Of a stretch of DNA of 27,090 bases, positions 1 to 8,871 are shown piece after piece. The DNA is from an uncultured Gammaproteobacteria bacterium (GTDB taxonomy: Bacteria; Pseudomonadota; Gammaproteobacteria; Rariloculales; Rariloculaceae), in the NCBI GenBank assembly GCA_946887385.1, contig CAMPKU010000023.1:1-27090 (forward strand), read 5' to 3'. Positions within the stretch are counted from its first letter, which is position 1. Each line of letters opens with the position of its first letter. The position numbers and the translations under genes are program-made. Under the pieces are notes generated by a model. The model ran no database searches and was not told where the DNA came from. It saw only the letters and a list, made by a program, of their open reading frames with translations.

Positions 1-10
1 CGAGTAGCGC

Positions 11-2794
11 TCAGCGCAGCGCGCGCCCCAAGAGCTTGCGCAGCTCCCCGAACCACAGCACGACGCTCGCCATTGCCACGCATGAGAGCCACTGGCCGGC
101 GTCGAGCGGCACGGTGCCGAAGGCCACGTTCAGGAAGCCGACGTGAACCACTGCTACCTGCAGCAGCAGCGACAGCGCGATGCTGCCCCAGAGCCATGGG
201 TTGACGAAAAAGTGGCTAAACGCGCTGCGCGTCTCCGAGCGAGCGTTGAGGCAGTTGAAGAGCTGCGCGAGCACCAGCACGGTGAACCCGGCGGTGCGGG
301 CGTTCCCGAGAGTGCGCGCGCCCTCGATGAGCCCGCCCGGCAAGTACAGGTCGATCGTGAGGAGCGTGACGACCGCCATCACTACCCCGGCCTCGACGAC
401 GCCGGCCCACATGCGCCGGTCGATCACGCGCTCGGACGTGCGCCGCGGCTTGCGGGCCATGACGTCGCCGGTCTGCGGATCGACACCCATTGCGAGCGCG
501 GGACCCGAGTCGGTGATCAGGTTGATCCACAAGATCTGGGTGGCAAGCAGCGGCAGCACCACGGCCTCGCCCGCGCCGGCAAGACCGATCGCATCGGCCA
601 GCACGACGCCGAAGAACACGGTCAGCACCTCGCCCATGTTTGAAGACAGCAGGTAGCGCAGAAACTTGCGGATGTTGTCGAAGATCACGCGTCCCTCGCG
701 CACCGCCTGGAGGATGGTTGCGAAGTTGTCGTCGGCCAGGATCATCTTCGCCGCCTCTTTCGTCACCTCGGTGCCCGTGATGCCCATGGCCACGCCGATG
801 TCGGCGGACTTCAGGGCAGGCGCGTCGTTGACGCCGTCGCCCGTCATTGCGACGACGTGGCCGTCGGCTTGCAGCGCATCCACGATGCGCAGCTTGTGCT
901 CCGGGGCTACGCGCGCGTACACGGACGTGGTGCGAACCGTCTCGGCGAGCGCCTTGCCCTGCAGCTTCTCGAGCTCCATGCCGGTGAGCGCTGTGGATCC
1001 CGGCGCGACAATGCCGAGATCCGCCGCGATCCGCGCCGCCGTGCGCGGATGGTCGCCTGTGATCATGATCACCCTGATACCCGCGCGGTGCGCTTCGCGG
1101 ATCGCCACGGCCGCCTCCTCCCGAGGCGGGTCGATGATGCCCACGGTGCCGACGAAGATCAGGTTCCGCTCGAGGGTATCGCCCGAGGGATCCTCGCCTG
1201 GATCGATCGGCCGGTAAGCCACTGCGAGCGTGCGCAGCGCGTCGTCCGACAACGCATCGACGTCCTTGAGGATGCGCTGCCGCCGGGGTTCGTCGAGCGG
1301 CACCACCTGCATGCCCGTGCGGACGCGCGTGCAGCGGTCGAGCAGCACGTCGGGCGCGCCCTTCGAAATCACCACGAGCTCGCCGCCGTGCTCGTGATCG
1401 ATCTCGACGGCCGACATCATCTTGCGCTCGGAGGTGAAAGGAAGCTCGCGCAGGCGCTCGAAGCGGCGCTGGCGGCGCTCGGTGAGGCCGAGCTTGCGCT
1501 CCGCCACTAGGAACGCCGCCTCCGTGGGATCGCCCTGCACTTCCCACGTGCCTTCCGCGGTCTCGCGCAGCTCGGCATTGCTGGCGAGGCTGCCGCCGCT
1601 CAGCACCACGATGTCTTCCGCCTGCTTCGCTTCGGCGTCCAAGCCCTCGACGTCCCGCTCCGCTTGGCCGTGCGGCGCGTAGCCCGCACCCGTGATGCGG
1701 GTCCCACCGCTGGCCGTCATTACACGCTGCACGGTCATCTCCGAGCGCGTCAGCGTGCCGGTCTTGTCGGAGCAGATGACCGACGCCGAACCCAGCGTCT
1801 CCACCGAAGATAGTTTCTTCACAATGGCGTTGCGCTTCGCCATGCGCTGCACGCCGAGCGCCAGCACAACCGAGAGGATCGCCGGCAGGCCCTCGGGCAC
1901 CGCCGCTACGGCGAGCGACACGCCGAGCAGCAACACCGTGATGACATCGGCGGGCCCGCGAATGTCGGAGACGAGAAGCACCGCGCCAACCACGATCGCC
2001 GCGATGACGACCACGGCTCGCCCCAGCATGCGCCCGATCCGGCCCACCTCGCGCTGCAGCGGCGTCGGCTCGTCCTCGGTGACGTCGAGCAGCGCCGCGA
2101 TCGAGCCCATCTGCGTGCGCATGCCGGTCGCAGTGACGATCGCGCGTCCCGTGCCCTGAGCGACGGCCGTGCCCTTGAAGACCATGTTGGTACGGTCACC
2201 GAGCGCGGCCGGCGCGGGCAGTGTTGCGACGTGCTTCAGAACCGCCTCGCTCTCACCGGTGAGCGACGCTTCCTGAACGCGCAGCGTCGCCGCTTGCACG
2301 AGCCGGGCGTCCGCTCCCACGGCGTCGCCCTCACCGAGTACGAGCAGGTCGCCGCGTACGAGCTGCGAGCTCGGCACGCGCAACAGCCGGCCGCCGCGCA
2401 CGACGCCGGAGGTAGCGGCGGTGATGCGTCGAAGGGCCGCCACGGCATTTTCGGCCCGTGCCTCGTGCACGTATCCGAGGAGCGCATTCAGCAGCACGAT
2501 CAGGCCGATGACGAGCGCATCCACGGGCCACCCTTCGCCCTCGATGACCCAAGCGAGCAGCGAGATCGCAACCGCCGCGAGCAGCAGATAGATAAGCGGA
2601 TCGCGGAACTGAGCGAGGATGCGTCGCAACGCAGGCACCGGCGGCGCCGAGCGCAGCTCATTCGGCCCATCCGCCGCGAGCCGGCGCGCGGCCTCCTGCG
2701 GGTCGAGCCCGTTCCCCGGGTCGGTGCGCTGGGCGTGCGCGGTCGCTTGCACTTCGAGCAACGACGGATCGTCCTCGTCGCCCGCCTCCGCCAT
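11..2794 (-). CDS. P2-type cation-transporting P-type ATPase (Ca2+/Mn2+-like)
   Basis: This membrane pump moves a cation by ATP hydrolysis through a phospho-aspartate intermediate. From the ATG at 2794 it is about 927 residues, full length for the family. Motifs in order are the actuator TGES (about 179-182), the M4 PEGLP (about 300-304), the phosphorylation site DKTGT (Asp about 343), KGAPD in the nucleotide domain, TGD and GDGVNDAP in the P domain. M5 carries NMGEV and M6 carries INLITD; these keep the Asn, Glu, Thr and Asp that bind Ca2+ in SERCA-type pumps, which argues against a proton or heavy-metal pump. An upstream GTG at 2857 would add 21 residues, but 2794 has a GGA-rich stretch about 10 nt upstream and begins just before the acidic N-terminal cation-ATPase region. 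It is a single gene, divergent from the degraded gene at 2890. The exact ion is inferred, not shown. Confidence 0.93.
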   Translation of the reverse strand: MAEAGDEDDPSLLEVQATAHAQRTDPGNGLDPQEAARRLAADGPNELRSAPPVPALRRILAQFRDPLIYLLLAAVAISLLAWVIEGEGWPVDALVIGLIVLLNALLGYVHEARAENAVAALRRITAATSGVVRGGRLLRVPSSQLVRGDLLVLGEGDAVGADARLVQAATLRVQEASLTGESEAVLKHVATLPAPAALGDRTNMVFKGTAVAQGTGRAIVTATGMRTQMGSIAALLDVTEDEPTPLQREVGRIGRMLGRAVVVIAAIVVGAVLLVSDIRGPADVITVLLLGVSLAVAAVPEGLPAILSVVLALGVQRMAKRNAIVKKLSSVETLGSASVICSDKTGTLTRSEMTVQRVMTASGGTRITGAGYAPHGQAERDVEGLDAEAKQAEDIVVLSGGSLASNAELRETAEGTWEVQGDPTEAAFLVAERKLGLTERRQRRFERLRELPFTSERKMMSAVEIDHEHGGELVVISKGAPDVLLDRCTRVRTGMQVVPLDEPRRQRILKDVDALSDDALRTLAVAYRPIDPGEDPSGDTLERNLIFVGTVGIIDPPREEAAVAIREAHRAGIRVIMITGDHPRTAARIAADLGIVAPGSTALTGMELEKLQGKALAETVRTTSVYARVAPEHKLRIVDALQADGHVVAMTGDGVNDAPALKSADIGVAMGITGTEVTKEAAKMILADDNFATILQAVREGRVIFDNIRKFLRYLLSSNMGEVLTVFFGVVLADAIGLAGAGEAVVLPLLATQILWINLITDSGPALAMGVDPQTGDVMARKPRRTSERVIDRRMWAGVVEAGVVMAVVTLLTIDLYLPGGLIEGARTLGNARTAGFTVLVLAQLFNCLNARSETRSAFSHFFVNPWLWGSIALSLLLQVAVVHVGFLNVAFGTVPLDAGQWLSCVAMASVVLWFGELRKLLGRALR

Positions 2795-2889
2795 CTCGCC
2801 ATTTCCTTTCGCCCGCGCCAGATGGCGAAGGTACCCGATGTGTCCATGTGACGGCACCGGCCGCCCGCGCGCGATCAGGCCAAGGACTC

Positions 2890-3392
2890 GGCACGTGGAT
2901 TTCCAAAATCGAGAAGCGCTGGGCGCGCCATGCCGGGGGGCTCAAAGCTGCCTGCCGCGATTCCGCTGCGATCGCTCGCGAACAGGGCGTGAGCCGGCTC
3001 ACCATGCTAGTCGAGGGTCGGCTCTGGTCCGCGCTTACACCGCGGTACGGCTGCCTCTATAACAACAAGCCGATCTTTCATCGCTTCTTTGCGGCGGCCG
3101 GCTTACGCGAACGCATTTCGATTACGTGACGGTGGTCCCGGGCACGGCTCGGCCGCTCGTCGGCTGTCGCTTGCCGCTTTGGCCTGAAGTGAAACAGCTT
3201 GCCCTCGACGCCGCGGCGGCCTTTCCGTTCGCTCGGGCCATCGGCTGGGACATCGCGATATCCGATCGCGGCGCCAGCCTCATCGAAGGCAACGAGCGTT
3301 GGTCGCCGTCGCTCTTGCAGTTGCCGGCGCCGCGCGGCCTCATGGACGGAAGGCTCGAAGCGCTCTATATCGAGCGGCTGAAAAGCGCCTAG
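2890..3392 (+). pseudogene. Decayed sugar-transfer-associated ATP-grasp gene, internally deleted
   Basis: Two open pieces lie in different frames. The first (to about 3129) ends with a stretch containing NNKPIFHRFFAAAGL, which resembles the N-terminal NDK...F....GLPVP segment of sugar-transfer-associated ATP-grasp proteins. The second (about 3126-3392) contains LPLWPEVKQLA, IGWDIAISDRG and LIEGN, which resembles the C-terminal end of the same family. The roughly 150 residues expected between them, with most of the ATP-binding core, are absent, and the pieces differ by a frame at the junction near 3125-3140. The first piece also looks too short, jumping from a helical segment (AREQGVSRLTMLVE) to the NNKP segment, so a second small deletion is likely. 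The gene cannot make an active ligase. It lies in the same orientation as the glycan operon at 3681, so it may be a lost member. The 5' limit is approximate. Confidence 0.72.
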
Positions 3393-3680
3393 CCGGTCCG
3401 CTGTTCTTCCCGCGCAATCGCAATCGCGCCGACTTACTCCCACATTTTGGAAGTTGTGGTAAGGGACCAACCGACCCACCGGTTGCCGACGCGCCCTCCG
3501 TGCAGCAGAGGCCGTGGTACAGGTCTTGCAAGTACTGCTCGTTAGGGAGCTCAAGGGGGATCGGCGGCGTGCCACGCAGCCCATAGACAAGTTCATGTGC
3601 GCGGTCAGTACAGCCCTGAGCTGCGGCTCGCCGGTTACCGGAACGAACACGCCGTTTGCTCACGAGCTCCCGCTCGGCAT
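3393..3680. other. Non-coding gap between ATP-grasp remnant and glycan operon
   Basis: No plus-strand gene is recognisable here. The minus strand stays open from about 3800 to 3340 and reads a non-repetitive peptide in the middle (including GLRGTPPIPLELPN at about 3540-3585), but it resembles no family I know and partly overlaps the SGNH gene. It could be decayed coding sequence or chance. The promoter of the downstream operon should lie here, but no convincing -35/-10 pair was found. Confidence 0.4.
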
Positions 3681-4244
3681 ATGAACTATCAAAACATTGC
3701 CTGCTGGGGGGACAGCCAAACTTTCGGCGCACGCACCTACGGCTGTTATCCGCTGCACCTCGCTCGCATCTTGAACTCGCAGACGCGCTACTCCTGGCAC
3801 GCAACCAACTTGGCCGCGAACGGCCATACCGTTCGCACGCTGTGGTTCAAGCTGCCGGGCGATCTGGCCGCGATGACCGATGTGTACCACGCCTGCCTCT
3901 TGATCGGCGCCAACGACGTCGGCACTGAATCGCCGCTCGATCTGTTCGAGGAATACTATCGGCAGATCCTGCACGCCCTACGCGTGCGAAAGTTTCGCGC
4001 CGTGTTTTGCGGCGAGATCCCGCCCATCTGGCCCGACGGACACGCCTTCTTCTCGGCAGAATCCGAGCGTCGGCGCGGGGCCTATAACGAGCGCATCCGT
4101 GCCGCGGTTGCTACCGCTTCGGTCGCGAGGCTGGTAACCCTCGACGACCTTGGTGCCGAATCGTTCTGCGATCCCGTCCATCCGAGCGAGACCGGCAACG
4201 AGCGGATTGCCGAGCGTTTCGCTCGAGCCATCATGGCCTTTTAA
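3681..4244 (+). CDS. SGNH/GDSL-family hydrolase
   Basis: A predicted esterase or acyl-ester hydrolase of 187 residues. The SGNH blocks are visible: block I CWGDSQTFG with nucleophile Ser12, block II NLAANGHT with Gly48, block III GANDVG with Asn78, and block V DPVHPS with Asp164 and His167. There is no signal peptide or membrane segment, so it probably acts in the cytoplasm, for example on an acylated sugar or lipid-linked intermediate; that substrate is inferred from the neighbours. The ATG at 3681 was chosen because block I begins nine residues later. An in-frame start at 3597 would add 28 low-complexity residues. No clear Shine-Dalgarno sequence precedes it. It is the first gene of a packed operon; the epimerase starts 4 nt after its stop. 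Confidence 0.88.
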   Translation: MNYQNIACWGDSQTFGARTYGCYPLHLARILNSQTRYSWHATNLAANGHTVRTLWFKLPGDLAAMTDVYHACLLIGANDVGTESPLDLFEEYYRQILHALRVRKFRAVFCGEIPPIWPDGHAFFSAESERRRGAYNERIRAAVATASVARLVTLDDLGAESFCDPVHPSETGNERIAERFARAIMAF

Positions 4245-4248
4245 CGCT

Positions 4249-5316
4249 ATGCGAATCGCAATCGTCCAAGGGACGCGACCAGAAATCATCAAGAACTACA
4301 GCGTAGTGAAAGCGCTGCAGGACGCCGCTCTGCCGTTCGAGGTTCTGCATACGAATCAGCATAGCTGTGCCCGTATGTCGGGGGAGGTTTATACCGAGCT
4401 TGGCTATAGGCCCACGCGGACGCTGCCGAAGCCGTACCGCCTGGGCGTTGCCATCGACTGGCTCCAGCAGACGTTCCTGGCCGACGACATCGGGCACGTC
4501 ATCGTGAACGGCGATACGGCGGCGTCGATCGCCGGCGCGCTCGCGGCGATGTATCTCGACATCGAGGTCACGCACATCGAGGCCGGACTGCGTTCGGGGG
4601 ATCCTTACATGCCCGAGGAGCGCAATCGGATCATGGTGGATGCAATCGCGAGCATGCTATTCGCCTACACAGACGTCGAGCGACAGGAGCTGCTCAAAAA
4701 CCCGAGCATTCGCGGCCAAGTGCTCCTGGAGGGCAACACAACCGTGGATCTGCTGCACGACTTCGCTAACCGAATTCCCGGGCCGGCACGCGCTGAGCGC
4801 TATGTATTCGTGACGCTGCATCGGAAGGAGCTCACGGAGTCCAGGACGCGAATGCTGCGGGTGTTCCAAGCGCTGCGCAGAGTCGCTGCCCAGCACTGCA
4901 GCGTGGTGTTTTCCGTGCATCCCCGCACCTACGATGCCATCGAGCAGCATGGAATCTCGCTCAGCACTCTCGGCAGCGTGCACGTGCTCGAACCCGTGTC
5001 CACGTTTCAATCGTTGGGACTGCAGCAGCATGCAGCCGCCGTGCTGACCGACAGCGGTTGCATCCAGGAGGAGGCCTATCTATTGAACGTGCCTTGCGTG
5101 ACGATCCGCAACAACACGGAGCGGCACTTGACGGTGGCACACGGTGCCAACGTGGTGGTCGGCTTCGAGCCCGAACGCATTGTCGAGGCAACTGAGCGGG
5201 CGTTGGCGATGCCGCAAAGGGTGTGGCCGAAGATCTACGGCGCTCCGGGGGCCGGCAAGCGGATCGTGGACCGAATCATGGCGGGGCTGTCGCAGCGCCG
5301 CTCGGCCGTCGGCTAA
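4249..5316 (+). CDS. WecB-like UDP-N-acetylglucosamine 2-epimerase family protein
   Basis: This 355-residue protein, close to the usual 360-390, belongs to the non-hydrolysing UDP-GlcNAc 2-epimerases, which interconvert UDP-GlcNAc and UDP-ManNAc for surface polysaccharide synthesis. Family landmarks are GTRPEIIK at residues 8-15, HTNQH (for HTGQH), NGDT (catalytic Asp), HIEAGLRSG and PEERNR (the two catalytic Glu), VTLHRKE (catalytic His), and TDSGCIQEEA near the C-terminus. The last motif is altered: the usual TERPE reads TERHL, followed by HGAN rather than the usual GTN. The core catalytic residues are kept, so an epimerase on a modified or different UDP-sugar is plausible. The ATG at 4249 is preferred over 4150 because the Rossmann strand MRIAIV starts there and the longer form would overlap the SGNH gene. 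The TTG-started glycosyltransferase follows 3 nt after the stop. Confidence 0.87.
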   Translation: MRIAIVQGTRPEIIKNYSVVKALQDAALPFEVLHTNQHSCARMSGEVYTELGYRPTRTLPKPYRLGVAIDWLQQTFLADDIGHVIVNGDTAASIAGALAAMYLDIEVTHIEAGLRSGDPYMPEERNRIMVDAIASMLFAYTDVERQELLKNPSIRGQVLLEGNTTVDLLHDFANRIPGPARAERYVFVTLHRKELTESRTRMLRVFQALRRVAAQHCSVVFSVHPRTYDAIEQHGISLSTLGSVHVLEPVSTFQSLGLQQHAAAVLTDSGCIQEEAYLLNVPCVTIRNNTERHLTVAHGANVVVGFEPERIVEATERALAMPQRVWPKIYGAPGAGKRIVDRIMAGLSQRRSAVG

Positions 5317-5319
5317 GCG

Positions 5320-6489
5320 TTGCGTCGCGTGGACCGCACCATCCGCATCGCCGCTTTCGGGCCCCGGTCGCTCGAGGGAGTCGAAGGCGGCATCGAAACC
5401 CATGCGAATGAGCTGTATCCGAGGCTCGCGGCGCTCGGGTACGACATTACGGTGCTCACCCGCTCGCGTTACGACCCGGGCAACCGCGAGTGGCCCCGCG
5501 GTTACCGAACGCGGCCGATCTGGGCACCGCCGGGCAAGGGCCTCGAGGCCGCCATCCATACGCTCGTCTGCGTGGGCTATTGCGCGTTATTCATGCGGCC
5601 CGACATCGTGCACGTTCACGGCGTGGGGCCTGGCGCGTGCGCACCGCTGCTGCGTCTCGCCGGCCTGCGCGTCGTGCTCACTCACCACGGTCACGATTAC
5701 GATGCCTTGAAGTGGGGCTGGTTCGCTCGGAGCCTGCTGCGCATCGCCGAGAACGTGGCCGTTCGCTTCGGACACGAAGTGATCTGCGTGTCGGAAAACA
5801 TTCGCGCTGCCGTCGCTCGTCTCAACGCAAGAACGTGCACGATCCGCAACGGCGCAGCATCGACCATCGATACGGCGCGCCGCCCGACGAGCACGGCACT
5901 GGCCGGCCTGGCGCCGGGCAGTTACGTGCTCGTCGTCGGCCGCCTCACCGCGCACAAGCGCGTTCTCGACGTCTTGGCCGCGCTGAATTGCTCGGCGCTC
6001 GACGGGGTCAAGCTCGTGATCTGCGGCGACGTTGCCGGCAGCGATCCCTATATAGACGCGGTGAAGGCCGCCACCCGCGACAACTCCAACGTCGTATTGG
6101 CGGGCTTCGTGGACCGCTCCGAGCTGCCGTGGCTCTATCGACATGCGTTGTGCTCGGTGCTGGCGTCGAGCTACGAAGGCATGCCGTTTGCCGTGCTCGA
6201 AGCGCTGGCCTGCGGCTCCGCCGTGCTCGTCTCGGACCTGCCGGCTCACCGCGAGATCGGACTTGCGGCAGAGCACTACTTTCCGGTTGGCGCCGTCGGC
6301 GAGCTCCGCCGCATGATCGAACGCTTGCACACAGATCCCGCGGCGAGGCAGCGCTTGGCGACTCCGCCAGCGCTCGACACGCGTTTCGATTGGGACGTGA
6401 TCGCGCGTGCGTCGGCTTCCGTGTTCGAGGCAGCGGCGCGAGACCGGTCCGGGTCGCGCTCCACGGCTGACACCCTAGAGCAGTCGTGA
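5320..6489 (+). CDS. Family-4 (GT-B) glycosyltransferase
   Basis: A retaining nucleotide-sugar glycosyltransferase of 389 residues with the two-Rossmann GT-B layout. The N-terminal half has the acceptor loop GGIETHANELYPRLAALGY and PDIVHVHG. The C-terminal donor half has VVGRLTAHKR and an E-x7-E motif within SSYEGMPFAVLEALACG. It would add a sugar to a growing glycan on the inner face of the membrane; donor and acceptor cannot be read from sequence. The start appears to be TTG at 5320, 3 nt after the epimerase stop; the first strand IRIAAFG begins eight residues in. Its stop overlaps the next gene's ATG by one base (TGATG at 6487-6491), so the two are probably translationally coupled. Confidence 0.9.
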   Translation: MRRVDRTIRIAAFGPRSLEGVEGGIETHANELYPRLAALGYDITVLTRSRYDPGNREWPRGYRTRPIWAPPGKGLEAAIHTLVCVGYCALFMRPDIVHVHGVGPGACAPLLRLAGLRVVLTHHGHDYDALKWGWFARSLLRIAENVAVRFGHEVICVSENIRAAVARLNARTCTIRNGAASTIDTARRPTSTALAGLAPGSYVLVVGRLTAHKRVLDVLAALNCSALDGVKLVICGDVAGSDPYIDAVKAATRDNSNVVLAGFVDRSELPWLYRHALCSVLASSYEGMPFAVLEALACGSAVLVSDLPAHREIGLAAEHYFPVGAVGELRRMIERLHTDPAARQRLATPPALDTRFDWDVIARASASVFEAAARDRSGSRSTADTLEQS

Positions 6490-7745
6490 TGGCAACCCTA
6501 CTTTCCGTCAACAGCTACTTCTATCGGCGCGACGGCAGCGAAGTTGTGTTCATCGAGCACAACCGGCTACTCGCGGAGTGCGGCTGGCGAGTCGTGCCGT
6601 TTGCGATGCATCACCCGCAAAACTCGGCGTCGGAATGGAGCGAGTACTTCGTGAGCGAAATGGAGTTCGGTCAAAATTACGGCCTCAAGGAGAAGCTCGC
6701 GCGAGCACCGAAGGTGGTCTATTCGCTCGAGGCGCGCCGCAACATCGCTCGTCTCATTCGCGCCGTGCGTCCCGACCTCGCCCACTGCCACAGCGTCTAC
6801 CATCACATTTCCCCCTCTATCTTGAGTGTGTTGCGCCAACAAGGCGTGCCCACGGTCATGACGCTGCACGACCTGAAGCTCGCCTGCCCCGCGTATCACA
6901 TGTTCAACCGGGGCGCCCTTTGCGAGCAGTGCGCACACGGCCGCACCTACAACGTGCTTCGCCATCGCTGCATCAAAGGCTCGGTTACGTTGAGCGGCCT
7001 GGTGTGGCTCGAGAGCGTGGTTCATGGACTGCTCGACTCCTACGCGAAAAACGTCGATCTGTTCATCTCGCCGTGCCGCTTCTACATAGACAAGCTCGTG
7101 GAATGGGGCTGGCCGCGGCACAAATTCGTTCACATTCCGAACTTCGTCGATACCCGGGCTTTGCAGGCGAATACCACGCCGGGACGCGGCTTCTTGTACT
7201 TCGGGCGGCTGTCTCCGGAGAAAGGGCTCCTCAAGTTGGTCGAAGCGGCAGCCCGCGCCGGCGTGCCGTTGCGGCTCGCGGGCTCCGGGCCACAGGACGA
7301 CGCGCTGCGCCGCAGGGCCGAGGAGCTCGGGGGCGACGTCGAGTTCACGGGCCACTTGCGCGGCGACCGGCTGACCGACGCGATTGCCGCGGCGCGCGCA
7401 ACCGTTCTGCCGGCCGAGTGGTATGAGAACGCTCCGATGAGCGTGCTCGAGTCCTTCGCGCTCGGCAAACCGGTGATCGGCGCCCGCATCGGCGGCATTC
7501 CCGAGCTCATCGAGCACGGCGTGACGGGATGGACGTTCGCGAGCGGTTCGATCGACGAGCTCGCCGCCACACTGCGGCACGTGGAGGGATTGCCGGATCG
7601 CACGCTTACCGAGATGGGCGAGCGGGCGCGCCGGCTCGTGGACGAGCAGTTCTCGGAACGAGCGTATCTCACTCGGCTCGGCGACACGTATAGCCGTTTA
7701 GGAGTCGCCATCCAACCTGGAGCACGACGTGGTAAAGGTCTCTGA
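6489..7745 (+). CDS. Family-4 (GT-B) glycosyltransferase
   Basis: A second retaining glycosyltransferase of 418 residues, not closely similar to its upstream neighbour. The N-terminus (YFYRRDGSEVVFIEHNRLL, then VVPFAMHHPQN) matches a GT4 subgroup I associate with exopolysaccharide loci. The donor domain has FGRLSPEKGL and an E-x7-E motif in YENAPMSVLESFALGKPVIG. The central region holds four cysteines (ACPAYH, LCEQCAHG, HRCIKG) that could bind a metal or form a structural site. The start is the ATG at 6489 sharing a base with the upstream stop; a GTG immediately before it adds one residue. The last 17 nt overlap the radical SAM gene. The sugar specificity is unknown. Confidence 0.9.
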   Translation: MATLLSVNSYFYRRDGSEVVFIEHNRLLAECGWRVVPFAMHHPQNSASEWSEYFVSEMEFGQNYGLKEKLARAPKVVYSLEARRNIARLIRAVRPDLAHCHSVYHHISPSILSVLRQQGVPTVMTLHDLKLACPAYHMFNRGALCEQCAHGRTYNVLRHRCIKGSVTLSGLVWLESVVHGLLDSYAKNVDLFISPCRFYIDKLVEWGWPRHKFVHIPNFVDTRALQANTTPGRGFLYFGRLSPEKGLLKLVEAAARAGVPLRLAGSGPQDDALRRRAEELGGDVEFTGHLRGDRLTDAIAAARATVLPAEWYENAPMSVLESFALGKPVIGARIGGIPELIEHGVTGWTFASGSIDELAATLRHVEGLPDRTLTEMGERARRLVDEQFSERAYLTRLGDTYSRLGVAIQPGARRGKGL

Positions 7746-8871
7746 ACGCGGCGACATTCGCCTTGGTTATCGCTGCAACGCCCGTTGCGGGTTCTGTTAT
7801 TACCAAGACAAGCTCGACACGCCGGTCGAGCTCGAGCCAACCACCGAGCAACTCGAACACCGGCTACGAATGCTGCGCGCGCACGGCGCCACCGAGATCG
7901 AGTTCACGGGCGGCGAGCCGACGATCCGGACGGATTTGCCGCACCTCGTTGCATTCGCGCGGACGCTCGGCTTCATTAACGTGTCGATCATTACCAACGG
8001 CTTGCGCCTCGCGAAGCCGGCGTATGCGGAACAGGTCGTGGCCGCCGGCGCAAACGATTTCTTGTTCTCGATCCACGGCCACGATGCGGAGCTGCACGAT
8101 ACGCATACGAAAATTCGCGGCAGCTTCGCGCGGATCCTACAAGCCGTCGCGAACGTGCGCGCACTCGGCGCGCGCGTACGTGCTACGACCACCGTCACTG
8201 GACGTAACCACCACCGGCTCGGCGAGATTCTCGAGCTGCTGCTCGGCTTGAACGTCGCCTGCATCCATCTCGCAGTGTTCAGCCCGGTCGCCCGGGCCAT
8301 GAGCACCGACGAAAGCTTGTTCGTTCGTTACTCCGACGCCGGCGAGTCGATCAAGAGAGCGATCGACCTGCATCGCGAGCGTCTGCCGCCGCTCAGCGTG
8401 AAGTACATCCCGTTCTGCTTCATGCGCGGGTACGAGCGCTATGTGATGAATCTCTACCAGCAAAGCTTCGATCCCGACGATTGGAATTACTATCTGAGCA
8501 ACAAGGTGCGGCGCGCCGACAGTTGGATCGCGCGGCTGGGAGTCGACACCGCATCGGCGCTAGGCGGCCTATTCACCAAGAGTTATGCGCAATCGTCGCG
8601 CTATGGCTGGGCCGGCTGGAAGGTTTTCGGACTTACGCGGATCGTCGAGCTACTGCGTAAGCATCGAGCGGCGGCGTGCCGAAGCTGCAAGTACGACGTG
8701 GTCTGCGACCACGTGTGGAAGGATTATGTGGCGCGGTTCGGCGACGAGGAGATCCGCGCTGTGCCGGGAAAGAAGATTGTCGATCCCGCCTGGTGCTATG
8801 GCCTCGCGCGCTATCGAACGCCGGGCATACCCGTTGCGGTTCCGCCCACAGCCCGAGGGAGCGGTTCGTGA
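7729..8871 (+). CDS. Radical SAM protein with extra C-terminal cysteines
   Basis: A radical S-adenosylmethionine enzyme of 380 residues. The CX3CX2C motif that binds the catalytic [4Fe-4S] cluster is Cys16, Cys20 and Cys23, followed by the aromatic pair FCYY. The SAM-binding GGEP is at residues 61-64 and ITNG follows near 88-91. Further cysteines lie at 230 (PFCFM), 317, 320, 326 (CX2CX5C) and 356. That spacing resembles part of a SPASM/twitch auxiliary-cluster domain but lacks the usual following X3C. The GTG at 7729 overlaps the glycosyltransferase by 17 nt and puts the cluster motif at the normal distance from the N-terminus. Being inside a glycan operon suggests a sugar or lipid-linked glycan substrate, but a peptide substrate, as in many SPASM enzymes, cannot be excluded. 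The next gene overlaps by GTGA. Confidence 0.88.
   Translation: MVKVSERGDIRLGYRCNARCGFCYYQDKLDTPVELEPTTEQLEHRLRMLRAHGATEIEFTGGEPTIRTDLPHLVAFARTLGFINVSIITNGLRLAKPAYAEQVVAAGANDFLFSIHGHDAELHDTHTKIRGSFARILQAVANVRALGARVRATTTVTGRNHHRLGEILELLLGLNVACIHLAVFSPVARAMSTDESLFVRYSDAGESIKRAIDLHRERLPPLSVKYIPFCFMRGYERYVMNLYQQSFDPDDWNYYLSNKVRRADSWIARLGVDTASALGGLFTKSYAQSSRYGWAGWKVFGLTRIVELLRKHRAAACRSCKYDVVCDHVWKDYVARFGDEEIRAVPGKKIVDPAWCYGLARYRTPGIPVAVPPTARGSGS

Noticed and set aside
216..1547. Long minus-strand open frame inside the P-type ATPase gene
   Set aside because: It is the same strand in a shifted frame, extremely Arg/Gly/His rich, with no recognisable domain; the ATPase frame carries all motifs.
3393..3680. 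Transposon or insertion-sequence remnant in the gap before the glycan operon
   Set aside because: No terminal inverted repeats, target duplication or transposase motif could be seen on either strand.
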